Positions 36,444 to 45,842 of a stretch of 64,000 bases of DNA are shown here, piece by piece. The translations under genes were made by a program, and so were the position numbers. The stretch covers positions 186,001 to 250,000 of the forward strand of contig UQMB01000001.1 of the NCBI GenBank assembly GCA_900541925.1, written 5' to 3'. This DNA is from an uncultured Bacteroidales bacterium. GTDB taxonomy: Bacteria; Bacteroidota; Bacteroidia; Bacteroidales; UBA932. The notes beneath the pieces were generated by a model. It was not told the origin of the DNA. It worked only from the letters and a program-made list of their open reading frames with translations, and made no database searches. Each line of letters opens with the position of its first letter. The first letter of the stretch is position 1.

Positions 36444-37801
36444 ACACCCTTTTCGACAAAATCTGGGACGGTCATGTCGTCTCCCTCATGGACGGCGGCC
36501 CGACTCAGCTCTACATAGACAGGCTCTATTGCCACGAGGTCACCAGCCCCCAGGCGTTTGAAGGCATACGCAGGCGCGGCTGCGGCATCTTCCGCCCGGG
36601 ACGCATAGTCTGCATGCCGGATCACGACATCCCCACCGAGGGGACCGCTTTCGCCGATGAGGTCTGCCGCCGCCAGGTGGAGACCCTTGAGCGCAATGCC
36701 GCGGAATTCGGCCTCGCCCACTATCCCATGATGAGTCCGAATAACGGCATCGTGCATGTCGTCGGCCCGGAGAAGGGACTTTCGCTGCCGGGGATGACCA
36801 TCGTCTGCGGGGACTCGCACACCTCCACCCACGGTGCCGTCGGTGCCGTGGCGTTCGGCATCGGCACGAGCGAGGTGGAGATGGTTCTGGCGACCCAGTG
36901 CATACTTCAGCAGAAGCCGCGCTCTATGCGTATCAGGGTCGAGGGCGAACTTGGCAGGGGAGTCTCCGCCAAGGATGTGGCTCTCTACCTCATGATGCGC
37001 CTGACCACTTCCGGGGCCACGGGATACTTCATCGAGTATGCCGGCTCGGCTGTCCGGAACCTCTCCATGGAGGGGCGCCTGACACTCTGCAACCTCTCTA
37101 TAGAGATGGGCGCCCGCGGCGGCTTCGTGGCCCCGGATGAGACCACATTCGCATACCTCAAGGGCCGCGAGCATTCTCCTGTCGGCGAGGATTGGGAACG
37201 TGCAGTGGAGTATTGGAAGACTCTGCGCAGCGGCGACGATGCCGTGTTCGACAAGGAATATGTCTTCGATGCCGCGGACATCAGCCCCATGATTACCTGG
37301 GGTACGAATCCGGGGATGGGGATGCCTGTCGACGGCTCCATACCGGCCGATGCGCCTCGGCGGGCTCTTGACTATATGGGTTTCTCCGCCGGCGGGAGGC
37401 TGATCGGGCACAAGGTGGATTATGTCTTCCTCGGCGCGTGCACCAACGGCCGTATAGAGGACTTCCGAACCTTCGCTTCCATAGTGAGAGGCCGCAGGAA
37501 AGCCGACGGCGTGACGGCCTGGCTGGTGCCGGGTTCATGGGCCGTACGCAGACAGATAGAGGAAGAGGGGCTGGACAAGGTGCTTGAGGACGCCGGGTTC
37601 GAGATCCGCAAGCCGGGCTGCTCCGCCTGTCTCGCGATGAACGCCGACAAGATTCCGGAAGGCAAATATGCCGTCTCCACCAGCAACCGCAATTTCGAGG
37701 GCCGGCAGGGACCCGGGGCGCGCACTATGCTCGCGAGCCCGCTGACTGCCGCGGCGGCTGCGGTGAGCGGATGTGTCACAGATCCGAGAGAATTGATATG
37801 A
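36440..37801 (+). CDS. leuC: 3-isopropylmalate dehydratase large subunit
   Basis: This 453-residue aconitase-type subunit isomerises 2- to 3-isopropylmalate with LeuD. The 4Fe-4S ligands are visible as Cys in FLGACTNGRI and the pair in KPGCSACLAM. CGDSHTSTHGAVGAVAFGIGTSE is the classical substrate segment. It overlaps leuA by four bases and leuD by four bases (ATGA), which supports equimolar coupled translation. Confidence 0.96.
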   Translation: MNTLFDKIWDGHVVSLMDGGPTQLYIDRLYCHEVTSPQAFEGIRRRGCGIFRPGRIVCMPDHDIPTEGTAFADEVCRRQVETLERNAAEFGLAHYPMMSPNNGIVHVVGPEKGLSLPGMTIVCGDSHTSTHGAVGAVAFGIGTSEVEMVLATQCILQQKPRSMRIRVEGELGRGVSAKDVALYLMMRLTTSGATGYFIEYAGSAVRNLSMEGRLTLCNLSIEMGARGGFVAPDETTFAYLKGREHSPVGEDWERAVEYWKTLRSGDDAVFDKEYVFDAADISPMITWGTNPGMGMPVDGSIPADAPRRALDYMGFSAGGRLIGHKVDYVFLGACTNGRIEDFRTFASIVRGRRKADGVTAWLVPGSWAVRRQIEEEGLDKVLEDAGFEIRKPGCSACLAMNADKIPEGKYAVSTSNRNFEGRQGPGARTMLASPLTAAAAAVSGCVTDPRELI

Positions 37802-38406
37802 AACAGAAATTCAACATAATAGAGAGTACCTGCGTGCCGCTTCCAGTGGAGAATGTGGACACGGACCAGATTATCCCTGCCCGCTTCCTGAAGGCCACGA
37901 CGCGGGACGAGAAGTTCTTTGGGGAGAATCTCTTCCACGACTGGCGCTACGCTCCGGACGGGAGTCCGGTCCGGGACTTCGTGCTCAATGACCCGCGCTA
38001 CAGCGGGTGCATCCTCGTCGCGGGAGCCAACTTCGGCTCTGGTTCGAGCCGGGAACACGCCGCGTGGGCGATAGCCGGCTACGGCTTCAGGGCCGTGGTG
38101 TCGAGCTCCTTCGCGGATATACACCGCAACAATGAGCTCAACAGTTTCGTGCTTCCGGTGCAGGTCAGCGAGGCCTTCCTTGAGAGGATTTTCGCCGCCG
38201 TGGCCGCCGATCCGGGCGTGAAACTTCGTATCGACCTTCCCGCACAGGAGCTTACTCTTCTCTCTGACGGCAGTTCCGAGCGCTTTGAGATCAGCGCATA
38301 CAAGAAATACTGCCTCGAGAATGCCCTGGATGATATAGACTACCTGCTTGCGCATAAAGACAAAATCGAAGAATATGAAGCTGAACATAGCAAAATTGCC
38401 GGGTGA
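37798..38406 (+). CDS. leuD: 3-isopropylmalate dehydratase small subunit
   Basis: ATG 37798 forms an ATGA junction with the leuC stop and gives the expected N terminus (MKQKFNIIESTCVPL). The 202-residue protein has the LeuD motifs NVDTDQIIPARFL and ANFGSGSSREHAAWAI. It completes the isopropylmalate isomerase. Its last 32 bases are also the start of leuB. Confidence 0.95.
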   Translation: MKQKFNIIESTCVPLPVENVDTDQIIPARFLKATTRDEKFFGENLFHDWRYAPDGSPVRDFVLNDPRYSGCILVAGANFGSGSSREHAAWAIAGYGFRAVVSSSFADIHRNNELNSFVLPVQVSEAFLERIFAAVAADPGVKLRIDLPAQELTLLSDGSSERFEISAYKKYCLENALDDIDYLLAHKDKIEEYEAEHSKIAG

Positions 38407-39448
38407 CGGAGTGGGTCCGGAGGTCGTGGAGCAGGCCGTCAAGGCCATTGACGCGGTCTGCCGGCGTTTCGGGCACGAGGTTGAGTACAAGTTCGCCTAT
38501 GTCGGGGCTTGTGCTATCGACAGGTGCGGCTCCGCATTCCCGGCGGAGTCACTGAAAGTGTGCCTTGAGAGCGACGCTGTGCTCTTCGGGGCTGTGGGTG
38601 ATCCTAAATACGACAATGATCCGTCCGCCAAGATGCGTCCGGAACAGGGGCTGCTCGCGATGCGTCGGGAACTCGGTCTTTATGCCAACATCAGGCCGGT
38701 CGAGACTTTCCCAAGTCTGCTGGACCGTTCCCCGCTCAGGCCGGAAATAGCCTCCGGGGCCGATTTCGTCTGTGTACGAGAACTGACCGGGGGAATGTAT
38801 TTCGGAGAGAAAGGCCGTCTGGACGGAGGCGACACGGCATACGACACCAACATCTACCATCGCTACGAGGTAGAACGCATACTCCGCAAGGCCTACTCCC
38901 TTGCCATGCTGCGCCGCAGGCACCTCACAGTCGTTGACAAGGCCAATGTCCTGGAGTCTTCAAGGCTCTGGAGGCAGGTCGCTCAGGAGATGGCTCCGGA
39001 ATATCCCGAGGTGCAGACAGACTACATGTATGTGGACAACGCTGCGATGAAACTCATCACGGGACCGCGCTTCTTCGATGTGCTTGTCACCGAGAACACC
39101 TTCGGGGACATCCTCACCGACGAGGCGAGCTGCATAAGCGGCTCCATGGGGCTTCTTGCCTCTGCTTCGCTGGGTGAGCGCACGGGCGTCTACGAGCCTA
39201 TCCACGGCTCCTATCCGCAGGCTGCCGGACGCGACATCGCCAACCCTCTCGCGACGATACTCTCCGCCGCCATGATGTTCGAGTACGCCTTCGGCCTGAA
39301 GGAGGAAGGCGCGGCGATACGCAGCTCCGTCGGTGCGAGCATCGACATGGGCTTCGTCACTGAAGACCTGGCCTCGTCCGGCGCGTGCCCGAGACGCTGC
39401 TCTGAGGTGGGCGACAAGGTCGCGGAATTGATAGAGAACGATAAATAA
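38375..39448 (+). CDS. leuB: 3-isopropylmalate dehydrogenase
   Basis: ATG 38375 gives MKLNIAKLPGDGVGPEV, the normal N terminus, and overlaps leuD by 32 bases in another frame. The 357-residue enzyme oxidises and decarboxylates 3-isopropylmalate with NAD. Motifs include RPEQGLLAMRRELGLYANIRPV, VRELTGGMYFGEKG, NTFGDILTDEA and the NAD-binding EPIHGSYPQAAGRDIANPLATI. Confidence 0.95.
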   Translation: MKLNIAKLPGDGVGPEVVEQAVKAIDAVCRRFGHEVEYKFAYVGACAIDRCGSAFPAESLKVCLESDAVLFGAVGDPKYDNDPSAKMRPEQGLLAMRRELGLYANIRPVETFPSLLDRSPLRPEIASGADFVCVRELTGGMYFGEKGRLDGGDTAYDTNIYHRYEVERILRKAYSLAMLRRRHLTVVDKANVLESSRLWRQVAQEMAPEYPEVQTDYMYVDNAAMKLITGPRFFDVLVTENTFGDILTDEASCISGSMGLLASASLGERTGVYEPIHGSYPQAAGRDIANPLATILSAAMMFEYAFGLKEEGAAIRSSVGASIDMGFVTEDLASSGACPRRCSEVGDKVAELIENDK

Positions 39449-39457
39449 CATATTGAC

Positions 39458-40498
39458 ATGAACAATCTTGAATGGGGGAGCCTCGGCTTCCACTACAGAA
39501 AGACATGCGCCATCGTCTATAGCCGCTATCGCGACGGACAGTGGAGCGAGCCGGAACTGACCGGCGACTTCGATTTCCATTTCAACGCCTTCGCCGGTGT
39601 CTTCCATTACGGGAACTCCTGCTTCGAGGGACTGAAGGCATTCCGCGGCAAGGACGGCAAGGTGCGTCTCTTCCGGCCGGACGAGAACGCGAGGCGACTG
39701 CAGCGTAGCGCCGCCCGCCTTTCGATGGCTTATCCTTCAGAGGAACTCTTCCTGAAGATGTGCCAGATGTGCGTAAAGGCCAATCTCGATTTTCTCCCTC
39801 CATACGGGCATAACGCCTCCATGTACCTGCGTCCCGTGCTTGAGGGCATCGATCCGCAGATAAGCATCTGCTCTTCGAGTGAGGTCCTGTTCGCCGTGAT
39901 GTGCGTACCTGTCGGCACCTATGCCCAGGCCGGTGCGCTCTCGCCTGTGTCCGCTGTCATCTCGCGTAACTATGACAGGGCCGCCCCCAATGGTACAGGT
40001 TCCTATAAGATAGGGGCTAACTATGCGATGTCCCTCTATCCGTATAACATGGCTCATTCCCAGGGGTATACGGAACTGCTGTTCCTCGATCCGGCCACCA
40101 AGACCAGAATCGACGAGTTCGGATCGTCCAACTTCATCGGAATCAAGGGCGACACCTATGTGACCCCGCTTTCTGACAGCGTGCTTCCGTCAATCACCAA
40201 CAAGTCCCTCCGCGTCATCGCCGAAGATCTCGGGATGAAGGTGGAGATGAGGCCCGTGCCGGTAGAGGAGATAGCCGAGTTCGATGAGGTCAACGCCTGC
40301 GGCACCGCCGTGGTGATCACGCCTATACGCTCCATCGACGACAAACCTCTGCTTGAGGGGACTGAGGTCAGCCGCAGCTGGGCGATTCCTTCCGGGAGTG
40401 TATGCGGCGTCAAGAGCCGCGCTCTCTATGACCGTATCCGGGGCATTCAGGACGGCATAGTCGAGGATTCCCATAACTGGTGCCTGGAGGTATGCTGA
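39458..40498 (+). CDS. ilvE: Branched-chain amino acid aminotransferase
   Basis: This 346-residue class IV PLP enzyme performs the last step of leucine, valine and isoleucine synthesis with glutamate as donor. Motifs are YGNSCFEGLKAFRGKDG, YLRPVLEGID, the PLP Lys in SYKIGANYAMSL, and ELLFLDPATKTRIDEFGSSNFIGI. The C terminus carries EEIAEFDEVNACGTAVVITPI. It sits in the leu operon nine bases after leuB. Confidence 0.95.
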   Translation: MNNLEWGSLGFHYRKTCAIVYSRYRDGQWSEPELTGDFDFHFNAFAGVFHYGNSCFEGLKAFRGKDGKVRLFRPDENARRLQRSAARLSMAYPSEELFLKMCQMCVKANLDFLPPYGHNASMYLRPVLEGIDPQISICSSSEVLFAVMCVPVGTYAQAGALSPVSAVISRNYDRAAPNGTGSYKIGANYAMSLYPYNMAHSQGYTELLFLDPATKTRIDEFGSSNFIGIKGDTYVTPLSDSVLPSITNKSLRVIAEDLGMKVEMRPVPVEEIAEFDEVNACGTAVVITPIRSIDDKPLLEGTEVSRSWAIPSGSVCGVKSRALYDRIRGIQDGIVEDSHNWCLEVC

Positions 40499-41508
40499 GA
40501 CGCTGCGTTCTGAATACGGGTGCATTTGAGTTCGAGTCCGGGGGGAGTCTTCCCGGGCTCGAACTTGCATATCACTGCTCCGGCCGGGAGTATCGCAAAG
40601 GCGAGAAAGTGGTGTGGATCTGCCATGCCCTCACAGCCAACTCCGATCCGGAGGACTGGTGGCCGCAGATGGTCGGCCCGGGCAAGTTCATCGACCCGGA
40701 GAAGTGCTTCGTGGTGTGTGTGAACATGCTCTGCTCACCCTACGGCTCCTCGGGGCCTGCTTCGACGGATCCTTCAAGCGGGCAGCCCTATCTGATGCGT
40801 TTCCCGAAGATTACCATACGCGACATCGTCGCGGGCAACATTCTGGTCCGCAAGCATCTCGGCATAGACAGGGTAGATGTCCTGATCGGGCCGTCAATCG
40901 GAGGTTTCCAGGCCTACGAGTGGGCTGTGACCGAGCCGGAGGTCTTCTCGCGGGTGATCTTCCTCGCCACCACCGACCGCTGTACGCCGTATATGACGGC
41001 TTTCAATGAGTCGCAGAGGATGGCTCTGCTCTCGGATCCGACTTTCGGCGAGGCCGCGTCCCTCTCGGGCGGCAAGGCCGGACTTGCCTGTGCGCGCTCG
41101 ATAGCGATGCTGTCGTACAGGACTTTCGAAGGCTATAACCGCACCCAGTCCGAGGCGGATCCGGACACGCTTTTCGCGGACAGGGCCGCTTCTTATCAGC
41201 GATATCAGGGGAAGAAGCTTGCGGACCGTTTCGACGCCTACAGTTACTGGTACCTGACCTGCGCCCTTGACAGCCACAATATAGGACGGGGCAGAGGCGG
41301 CGTGGATGCCGCGCTCGGGAGAATCAAGGCGAAGGCAATGGTGATCAACATAGACAGCGACAATCTCTTCCCTCCGCAGCCCGGACGTGAGACGGCGTCC
41401 AAAATCGCCGGAGCGGAGTATCACGAGATGAGCTCCGCGTTCGGTCACGACGGATTCCTGCTCGAGTACGGGACGCTCAGCGCCCTGATGGCTCCGTTTA
41501 TCCTTTAA
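40492..41508 (+). CDS. metX: Homoserine O-acetyltransferase
   Basis: The start ATG 40492 overlaps the ilvE stop (ATGCTGA) and is preferred over a non-ATG start further upstream. The 338-residue alpha/beta-hydrolase has nucleophile Ser in GPSIGGFQAYEW, Asp in NIDSDNLFPP and His in FGHDGFLLE. WICHALTANSDPEDWW and NMLCSPYGSSGP are MetX signatures. It activates homoserine for methionine synthesis. Its place at the end of the leucine operon couples two pathways that consume acetyl-CoA. Confidence 0.93.
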   Translation: MLRRCVLNTGAFEFESGGSLPGLELAYHCSGREYRKGEKVVWICHALTANSDPEDWWPQMVGPGKFIDPEKCFVVCVNMLCSPYGSSGPASTDPSSGQPYLMRFPKITIRDIVAGNILVRKHLGIDRVDVLIGPSIGGFQAYEWAVTEPEVFSRVIFLATTDRCTPYMTAFNESQRMALLSDPTFGEAASLSGGKAGLACARSIAMLSYRTFEGYNRTQSEADPDTLFADRAASYQRYQGKKLADRFDAYSYWYLTCALDSHNIGRGRGGVDAALGRIKAKAMVINIDSDNLFPPQPGRETASKIAGAEYHEMSSAFGHDGFLLEYGTLSALMAPFIL

Positions 41509-41517
41509 TCCCCTGCC

Positions 41518-42861
41518 GTGCGAAGAGTGAAGATAGAACTTGGAGGGCACTATGGGTATGGGAGACTTATCCTGTCTTCTCTCCCCAACATGGCGATGCT
41601 GATCATTGGCAGCCTCTACAGTATTGTGGACGGGCTGTTCGTCTCCAACTATGTGGGACTCACCCCATTTGCCGGACTCAACATCGCGTGGCCGGCGATC
41701 ATGGTGGTAGGCGCTCTCGGACTGATGATAGGTTCCGGCGGCAGCGCCATAGTCTCGCGTATGCTCGGGCAGAGGGATCTGGACAAGGCTTGTGAGACGT
41801 TCACCTCCCTGATTGCCTTCACGGTGCTGCTCGCCCTGGGTTTCGGCATCCCGATGTTCATACTGATGCCGAGGATTGTCGTGCTTCTCGGGGCGGATGG
41901 TGCGGAACTTGTCCGGGCCGCGACTACCTACGGGCGCGTTTTCGCAGCGGGGATGCCTGCCTTCATGCTGCAGATGGCGTTCCAGTCCTTCTACATGGCG
42001 GCTGAGAAGCCGGAACTCGGCACGAGGCTGTCGCTTGCCTGCGGCCTCACCAACATAGTTCTGGACACCCTGTTCATCATAGTGTTGAAGATGGGGCTTT
42101 TCGGCGCTGCCCTGGCCTCGATAATGGCCAGCTGCGTCGGGGGATTCTTCCCGGTGTGGTACTTCCTTCGCAAACGCGGGACAAGGCAGCTCAGGCTCAC
42201 AAGGATACGCTTCAATCGGGGAGTCCTTGTCCACACCTGCACCAACGGCAGTTCCGAATACATAGGCAACATCGCTTTCAGCATTGTCAGCATGTGCTAC
42301 AACCACCAGCTGATGCTCTTCTATGGCCAGGCCGGGGTCGCCGCGTACTCGGTCATAATGTATATAGGTTATATCTTCGCCGCGGTATTCATTGGGTACA
42401 ATCTCACCGTGTCTCCTGTCGTGGCCTTCAACTACGGGGCTGACAACAGGCAAGAGCTTCACAGCCTGCTCTTCAAGAGCGCGAGGATACTTCTGGGGCT
42501 CGGTCTGCTGCTCACGCTGACGGCGGAGGTCGCGGCAGCCCCTGCCGCCAGGCTTTTCGTCGGCTACGATGCCGGTATGGTGTCGCTGACCGTCAGGGCG
42601 CAGCGGATCTATATGCTGAGCTTCCTTTTCTGCGGGTTGAACCTTTTCGCTTCGGCATGGTTTACCGGGCTCGGAAACGGGCAGATATCCGCCGCCCTGG
42701 CGTTCTCAAGGTCCATAGTCTTCGAAATGGGCTGCGTCTTCATCCTTCCGGCCATCTTCGGGGCGGAGGGTATCTGGTATTCGGTGATAATAGCCGAAGT
42801 GCTTTCCCTTGTGATGTGCGTCGCCCTTGTGGCGCGCTTCAGGGGCCGGTACGGGTATTAG
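41518..42861 (+). CDS. MATE-family multidrug efflux transporter
   Basis: This 447-residue membrane protein has the two six-helix bundles of MATE carriers (LPNMAMLIIGSLYSIVDGLFV; IAFSIVSMCYNHQLMLFYGQAGVAAYS). A GTG start at 41518 is used because no upstream ATG is available; a second GTG lies three codons on. Family members exchange cationic drugs for Na+ or H+. It follows metX by nine bases and may be read from the same transcript. Its stop lies inside a copy of the nadE 3' end. Confidence 0.88.
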   Translation: MRRVKIELGGHYGYGRLILSSLPNMAMLIIGSLYSIVDGLFVSNYVGLTPFAGLNIAWPAIMVVGALGLMIGSGGSAIVSRMLGQRDLDKACETFTSLIAFTVLLALGFGIPMFILMPRIVVLLGADGAELVRAATTYGRVFAAGMPAFMLQMAFQSFYMAAEKPELGTRLSLACGLTNIVLDTLFIIVLKMGLFGAALASIMASCVGGFFPVWYFLRKRGTRQLRLTRIRFNRGVLVHTCTNGSSEYIGNIAFSIVSMCYNHQLMLFYGQAGVAAYSVIMYIGYIFAAVFIGYNLTVSPVVAFNYGADNRQELHSLLFKSARILLGLGLLLTLTAEVAAAPAARLFVGYDAGMVSLTVRAQRIYMLSFLFCGLNLFASAWFTGLGNGQISAALAFSRSIVFEMGCVFILPAIFGAEGIWYSVIIAEVLSLVMCVALVARFRGRYGY

Positions 42862-42878
42862 AGTTTCCAGGGCGTCTC
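42857..42878 (+). repeat. Direct repeat, left copy (nadE 3'-end relic)
   Basis: The 22 bases ATTAGAGTTTCCAG-G-GCGTCTC differ at one position from 43907-43928. Read on the minus strand it encodes ETPWKL-stop; the true nadE end encodes ETHWKL-stop. Confidence 0.85.
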
Positions 42879-42986
42879 TGTCAACAGTATCTTGAAACGC
42901 CATAAAAATAAAATGTAACAACGAGGTTTGTTGTTGCCGTCTGGTTTATTTACTTTTTCAGGGTAAACTTGAAAAAATGCAGTGAT

Positions 42987-43283
42987 ATGGCGAACATTAT
43001 CAAGGAATCCCTTCCCCAACTGCTCTCTCCGAATGCGGCTGAACTTGGAAGATACGGAAAAAACCCTGTAAACTATTTCAACGGTCTCCCGGGCATTGTG
43101 GTGCCTCTCACGAGTGTCCACGCAAAGGGCTATGAGTTGCCTGACGGCACGACCAGGTCTTTCAAGGCATGCACATACCCTGCTGATCCGGAACTGTTCG
43201 ATAAGGCAATACTGAAAACTTCGCCTGCCAGCATAACCGTATCCAGATCTCTGGCCTTTCCTGTGAACACTGATGAAGATTGA
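42987..43283 (+). pseudogene. Rhs/YD-repeat protein N-terminal fragment
   Basis: The 98-residue reading frame starts MANIIKESLPQLLSPNAAELGRYG, continues NPVNYFNGLPGIVVPL, and then TSVHAKGYELP. These segments match the conserved beginning of Bacteroidota Rhs/YD-repeat proteins (from memory). After residue about 52 the sequence changes and no repeats follow, so it is a truncated relic or a start joined to foreign DNA. It lies in the islet between MATE and nadE. Function is unlikely. Confidence 0.55.
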
Positions 43284-43296
43284 AAATTTTATTGAT

Positions 43297-43863
43297 ATGA
43301 AACCCGAAAGAATTGTCTCTTTCATCTGCATGCTGCTTGCAGCCGTTACCATTACTGATGCTCAGGAGAGCGATACTAGTCGTGTATACAATGGATGGCG
43401 TGTTGAACAGGATTTGCTTATCAATTGGTTCGACTATGTATACTATATAGGCTCCAAAGATGATTGTATTCGTATCAGTTTTAATAGGAAACATAAAAAA
43501 ATAGAATATATAGACATGCATTTCACTGGGGAAATGTCAAAAATGTCCCAGTTTTTTCGTTTTGGAGATGACGAGAAGCTGATACTCAAATTCAGTGACT
43601 TCGAGGAATATTCCATCCCGATAAAGGATGAGAGTGGATATGTCTATCACCCTGACAGGATTTGCTATGAAGTTTCATATTGGGAGAATGGAAAGATAAT
43701 GGAGGAAGGGCCGCTCCTTTATTATGAAAAGGATGGCCCTGGGATGGATAGCGCGGCATCGCATGGAGAACACAAATTCTACGACAGGGAAGGCAGGTTG
43801 ATTGAAATACGGTATTACTATTACCATAAGTGCGTATTCTCGGTCAAATTGAACGAGTTGTAG
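43297..43863 (+). CDS. Uncharacterised secreted protein of the 43-kb islet
   Basis: This 188-residue protein has a signal peptide (CMLLAAVTITDAQ); ATG 43297 is preferred over 43273, which overlaps the Rhs fragment. The body is rich in Tyr, Asp and Lys and predicted mainly beta. The C terminus KFYDREGRLIEIRYYYYHK resembles short beta-hairpin repeats. No family was recognised. Its AT-rich composition and location after an Rhs fragment allow the guess that it is a leftover immunity-type gene, but nothing in the sequence proves this. Confidence 0.6.
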   Translation: MKPERIVSFICMLLAAVTITDAQESDTSRVYNGWRVEQDLLINWFDYVYYIGSKDDCIRISFNRKHKKIEYIDMHFTGEMSKMSQFFRFGDDEKLILKFSDFEEYSIPIKDESGYVYHPDRICYEVSYWENGKIMEEGPLLYYEKDGPGMDSAASHGEHKFYDREGRLIEIRYYYYHKCVFSVKLNEL

Positions 43864-43906
43864 CCTACCTTTGGCCTTTTTAATAGAGCCGGAAGTGCTT
43901 GCCGAG

Positions 43907-43928
43907 ATTAGAGTTTCCAGTGCGTCTC
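43907..43928 (+). repeat. Direct repeat, right copy (nadE 3' end)
   Basis: This copy covers the last codons and stop of nadE. With 42857-42878 it brackets about 1.03 kb of AT-rich DNA. Confidence 0.85.
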
Positions 43929-45833
43929 GATGTCGGAAGGCATCCTCCAGTCGCCGCGGGGGGAGAGGGATACGGAGCCTACCTTCGGACCGTCCGGTAT
44001 GCAGGAGCGCTTGAACTGCTGGGTGAAGAACCTCTTGAGGAAAGTCTCCAGCCAGTGCCGCAGCGTGCTCTCGTCGTATGTCCCGGCGAAGGCCTTTCCC
44101 GCGAGGAAGAGGAGCTTCTCAGGGGCGTAGCCGAAGCGGAAGAAATTGTAGAGATAGAAGTCGTGCAGCTCGTACGGGCCCACCAGGTCTTCTGTCTTCT
44201 GCTTGATCTGCCCGTTGTCGTCGGCCGGGATGAGTTCCGGGCTGATCGGGGTGTCGGCCACATCCAGCAGGACCCTCCTGACTCTTTCTGCGGAGCTGAA
44301 CTTATTCTCGGCGGCCCATACGACCAGGGTTCTCACGAGGGTCTTCGGGATGCTGACATTGACGGCATACATTGACATGTGGTCTCCGTTGTAGGTACAC
44401 CAGCCGAGAGCCAGTTCGGAGAGGTCTCCGGTGCCGATTACGATTCCGCCTTCCTTGCCGGCGATGTCCATCAGGATCTGCGTGCGCTCGCGGGCCTGGC
44501 TGTTCTCGTATGTGAGGTCATGTATGCTCTCGTCGTGCCCGATGTCCGCGAAATGCTGCCGTGTGGCGGGAACGATGGAGATCTCCCGTGCCGTCACGCC
44601 GAGCAGATCCATCAGTGCGAGGGAGTTGTTGTATGTGCGGCTGGTGGTGCCGAAACCGGGCATGGTGACGCAGATGATGCCTTTGCGGTCCAGCCCCATC
44701 GCGTCGAACGCGAGGGACGTCACCAGCAGCGCCAGGGTCGAGTCCAGTCCGCCGGAGATTCCTATCACCGCCTTGCGGCAGCGGATATGCTCCATGCGCG
44801 TGGTGAGGCCGGCTACCTGTTCGGAGAGGATTTCCCGGCATCTTCCGTCAAGGTTTTCTCCTTGCGGGACGAAAGGGCGCGGCTCGATGTGTCTCAGGAG
44901 CATTGTGCTGAAGTCGGTCGCGGAGGCTTCTCCGGCGTCTGCCAGGGAGAAGTCCGCAGTCTCGCCTTCGAAGCGGAATGTCGATTCTTTGGCCCGGAGC
45001 GTGTCCAGTTTCTCTATGTCCACATCTGCCGTTATGTAATGGGAGTCCCGCTTGTAGCGCTCGCTCTCCTGGAGAACGGTCCCGCCCTCGCATATCAGGG
45101 AAGACCCTGCCCAGACAAGGTCCTGGGTGGATTCCCCGTAGCCGCAGGAACAGTAGATGTATGCTGCGAAAAGTCTTGAAGCTGTGGATGATACGAGCTG
45201 CTTGCGGTATTCGTGCTTCATCAGTACCTCGTTGCTTGCGGAGAGGTTGACTATGAGCTGCGCTCCGGACAGGGCTGCCCAGGTGGAAGGCGGCACAGGT
45301 GACCAGAGGTCCTGACAGATCTCCACTCCCATAATGGCTTCTCCGATGCGGAAGAGCTGGCGTACTCCGAAGCGTATGCCTGTCTGGCCCGCGAAACTTA
45401 TTTCAGCGCACTTGCCTTCCAGAACCCGTGCGGATTCAAACCAGCGCGGTTCATAGAACTCGCAGTTGCCGGCGAGATATGTCTTCGGGACTATGCCGAG
45501 AATCCTGCCCCGGCGGGTGACTACGGCGCAGTTGAACAGCCTCCCGCGGAATTCGACGGGCGCGCCGAAGACCAGTACCGGGTCAAGGGCGGCTGTGCGC
45601 GAGAGGAACGCTTCTGTCGATGACTGCGCGTCGTCAAGCAGTTTGCGCTGTCCGAAAAGGTCCGCGCAAGTGTACCCGGTGATGCTGAGTTCCGGGAATG
45701 CTATCACGGATGCCCCGTTCCCGCTGATGCTCGTGGCCAGCGCCGCCATCTCTTCGCAGTTGCCCTGCGGGTCCGCTACATGCACTCTCGGCATCGCGGC
45801 CGCGACCCTGATATATCCGTAGTTGTCTTTCAT
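43908..45833 (-). CDS. nadE: Glutamine-dependent NAD+ synthetase
   Basis: This 641-residue enzyme makes NAD from deamido-NAD, ATP and glutamine. The N-terminal nitrilase-type glutaminase domain (1-290) has Glu in AFPELSITGY, Lys in VPKTYLAG and Cys in GVEICQDLW. The synthetase domain (from about 335) has the P-loop IGISGGLDSTLALL and later GTGDLSELALGWCTYNGDHMSMY. It is the long eukaryote-like form. Its 3' end is duplicated downstream at 42857. It is divergent from hrpB. Confidence 0.95.
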   Translation of the reverse strand: MKDNYGYIRVAAAMPRVHVADPQGNCEEMAALATSISGNGASVIAFPELSITGYTCADLFGQRKLLDDAQSSTEAFLSRTAALDPVLVFGAPVEFRGRLFNCAVVTRRGRILGIVPKTYLAGNCEFYEPRWFESARVLEGKCAEISFAGQTGIRFGVRQLFRIGEAIMGVEICQDLWSPVPPSTWAALSGAQLIVNLSASNEVLMKHEYRKQLVSSTASRLFAAYIYCSCGYGESTQDLVWAGSSLICEGGTVLQESERYKRDSHYITADVDIEKLDTLRAKESTFRFEGETADFSLADAGEASATDFSTMLLRHIEPRPFVPQGENLDGRCREILSEQVAGLTTRMEHIRCRKAVIGISGGLDSTLALLVTSLAFDAMGLDRKGIICVTMPGFGTTSRTYNNSLALMDLLGVTAREISIVPATRQHFADIGHDESIHDLTYENSQARERTQILMDIAGKEGGIVIGTGDLSELALGWCTYNGDHMSMYAVNVSIPKTLVRTLVVWAAENKFSSAERVRRVLLDVADTPISPELIPADDNGQIKQKTEDLVGPYELHDFYLYNFFRFGYAPEKLLFLAGKAFAGTYDESTLRHWLETFLKRFFTQQFKRSCIPDGPKVGSVSLSPRGDWRMPSDIETHWKL

Positions 45834-45842
45834 GCCATTATC

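Noticed and set aside
42858..43352. Minus-strand frame ending in ETPWKL
   Set aside because: Only its last codons are meaningful, as a relic of the nadE 3' end; the rest opposes the Rhs fragment and has no gene features.
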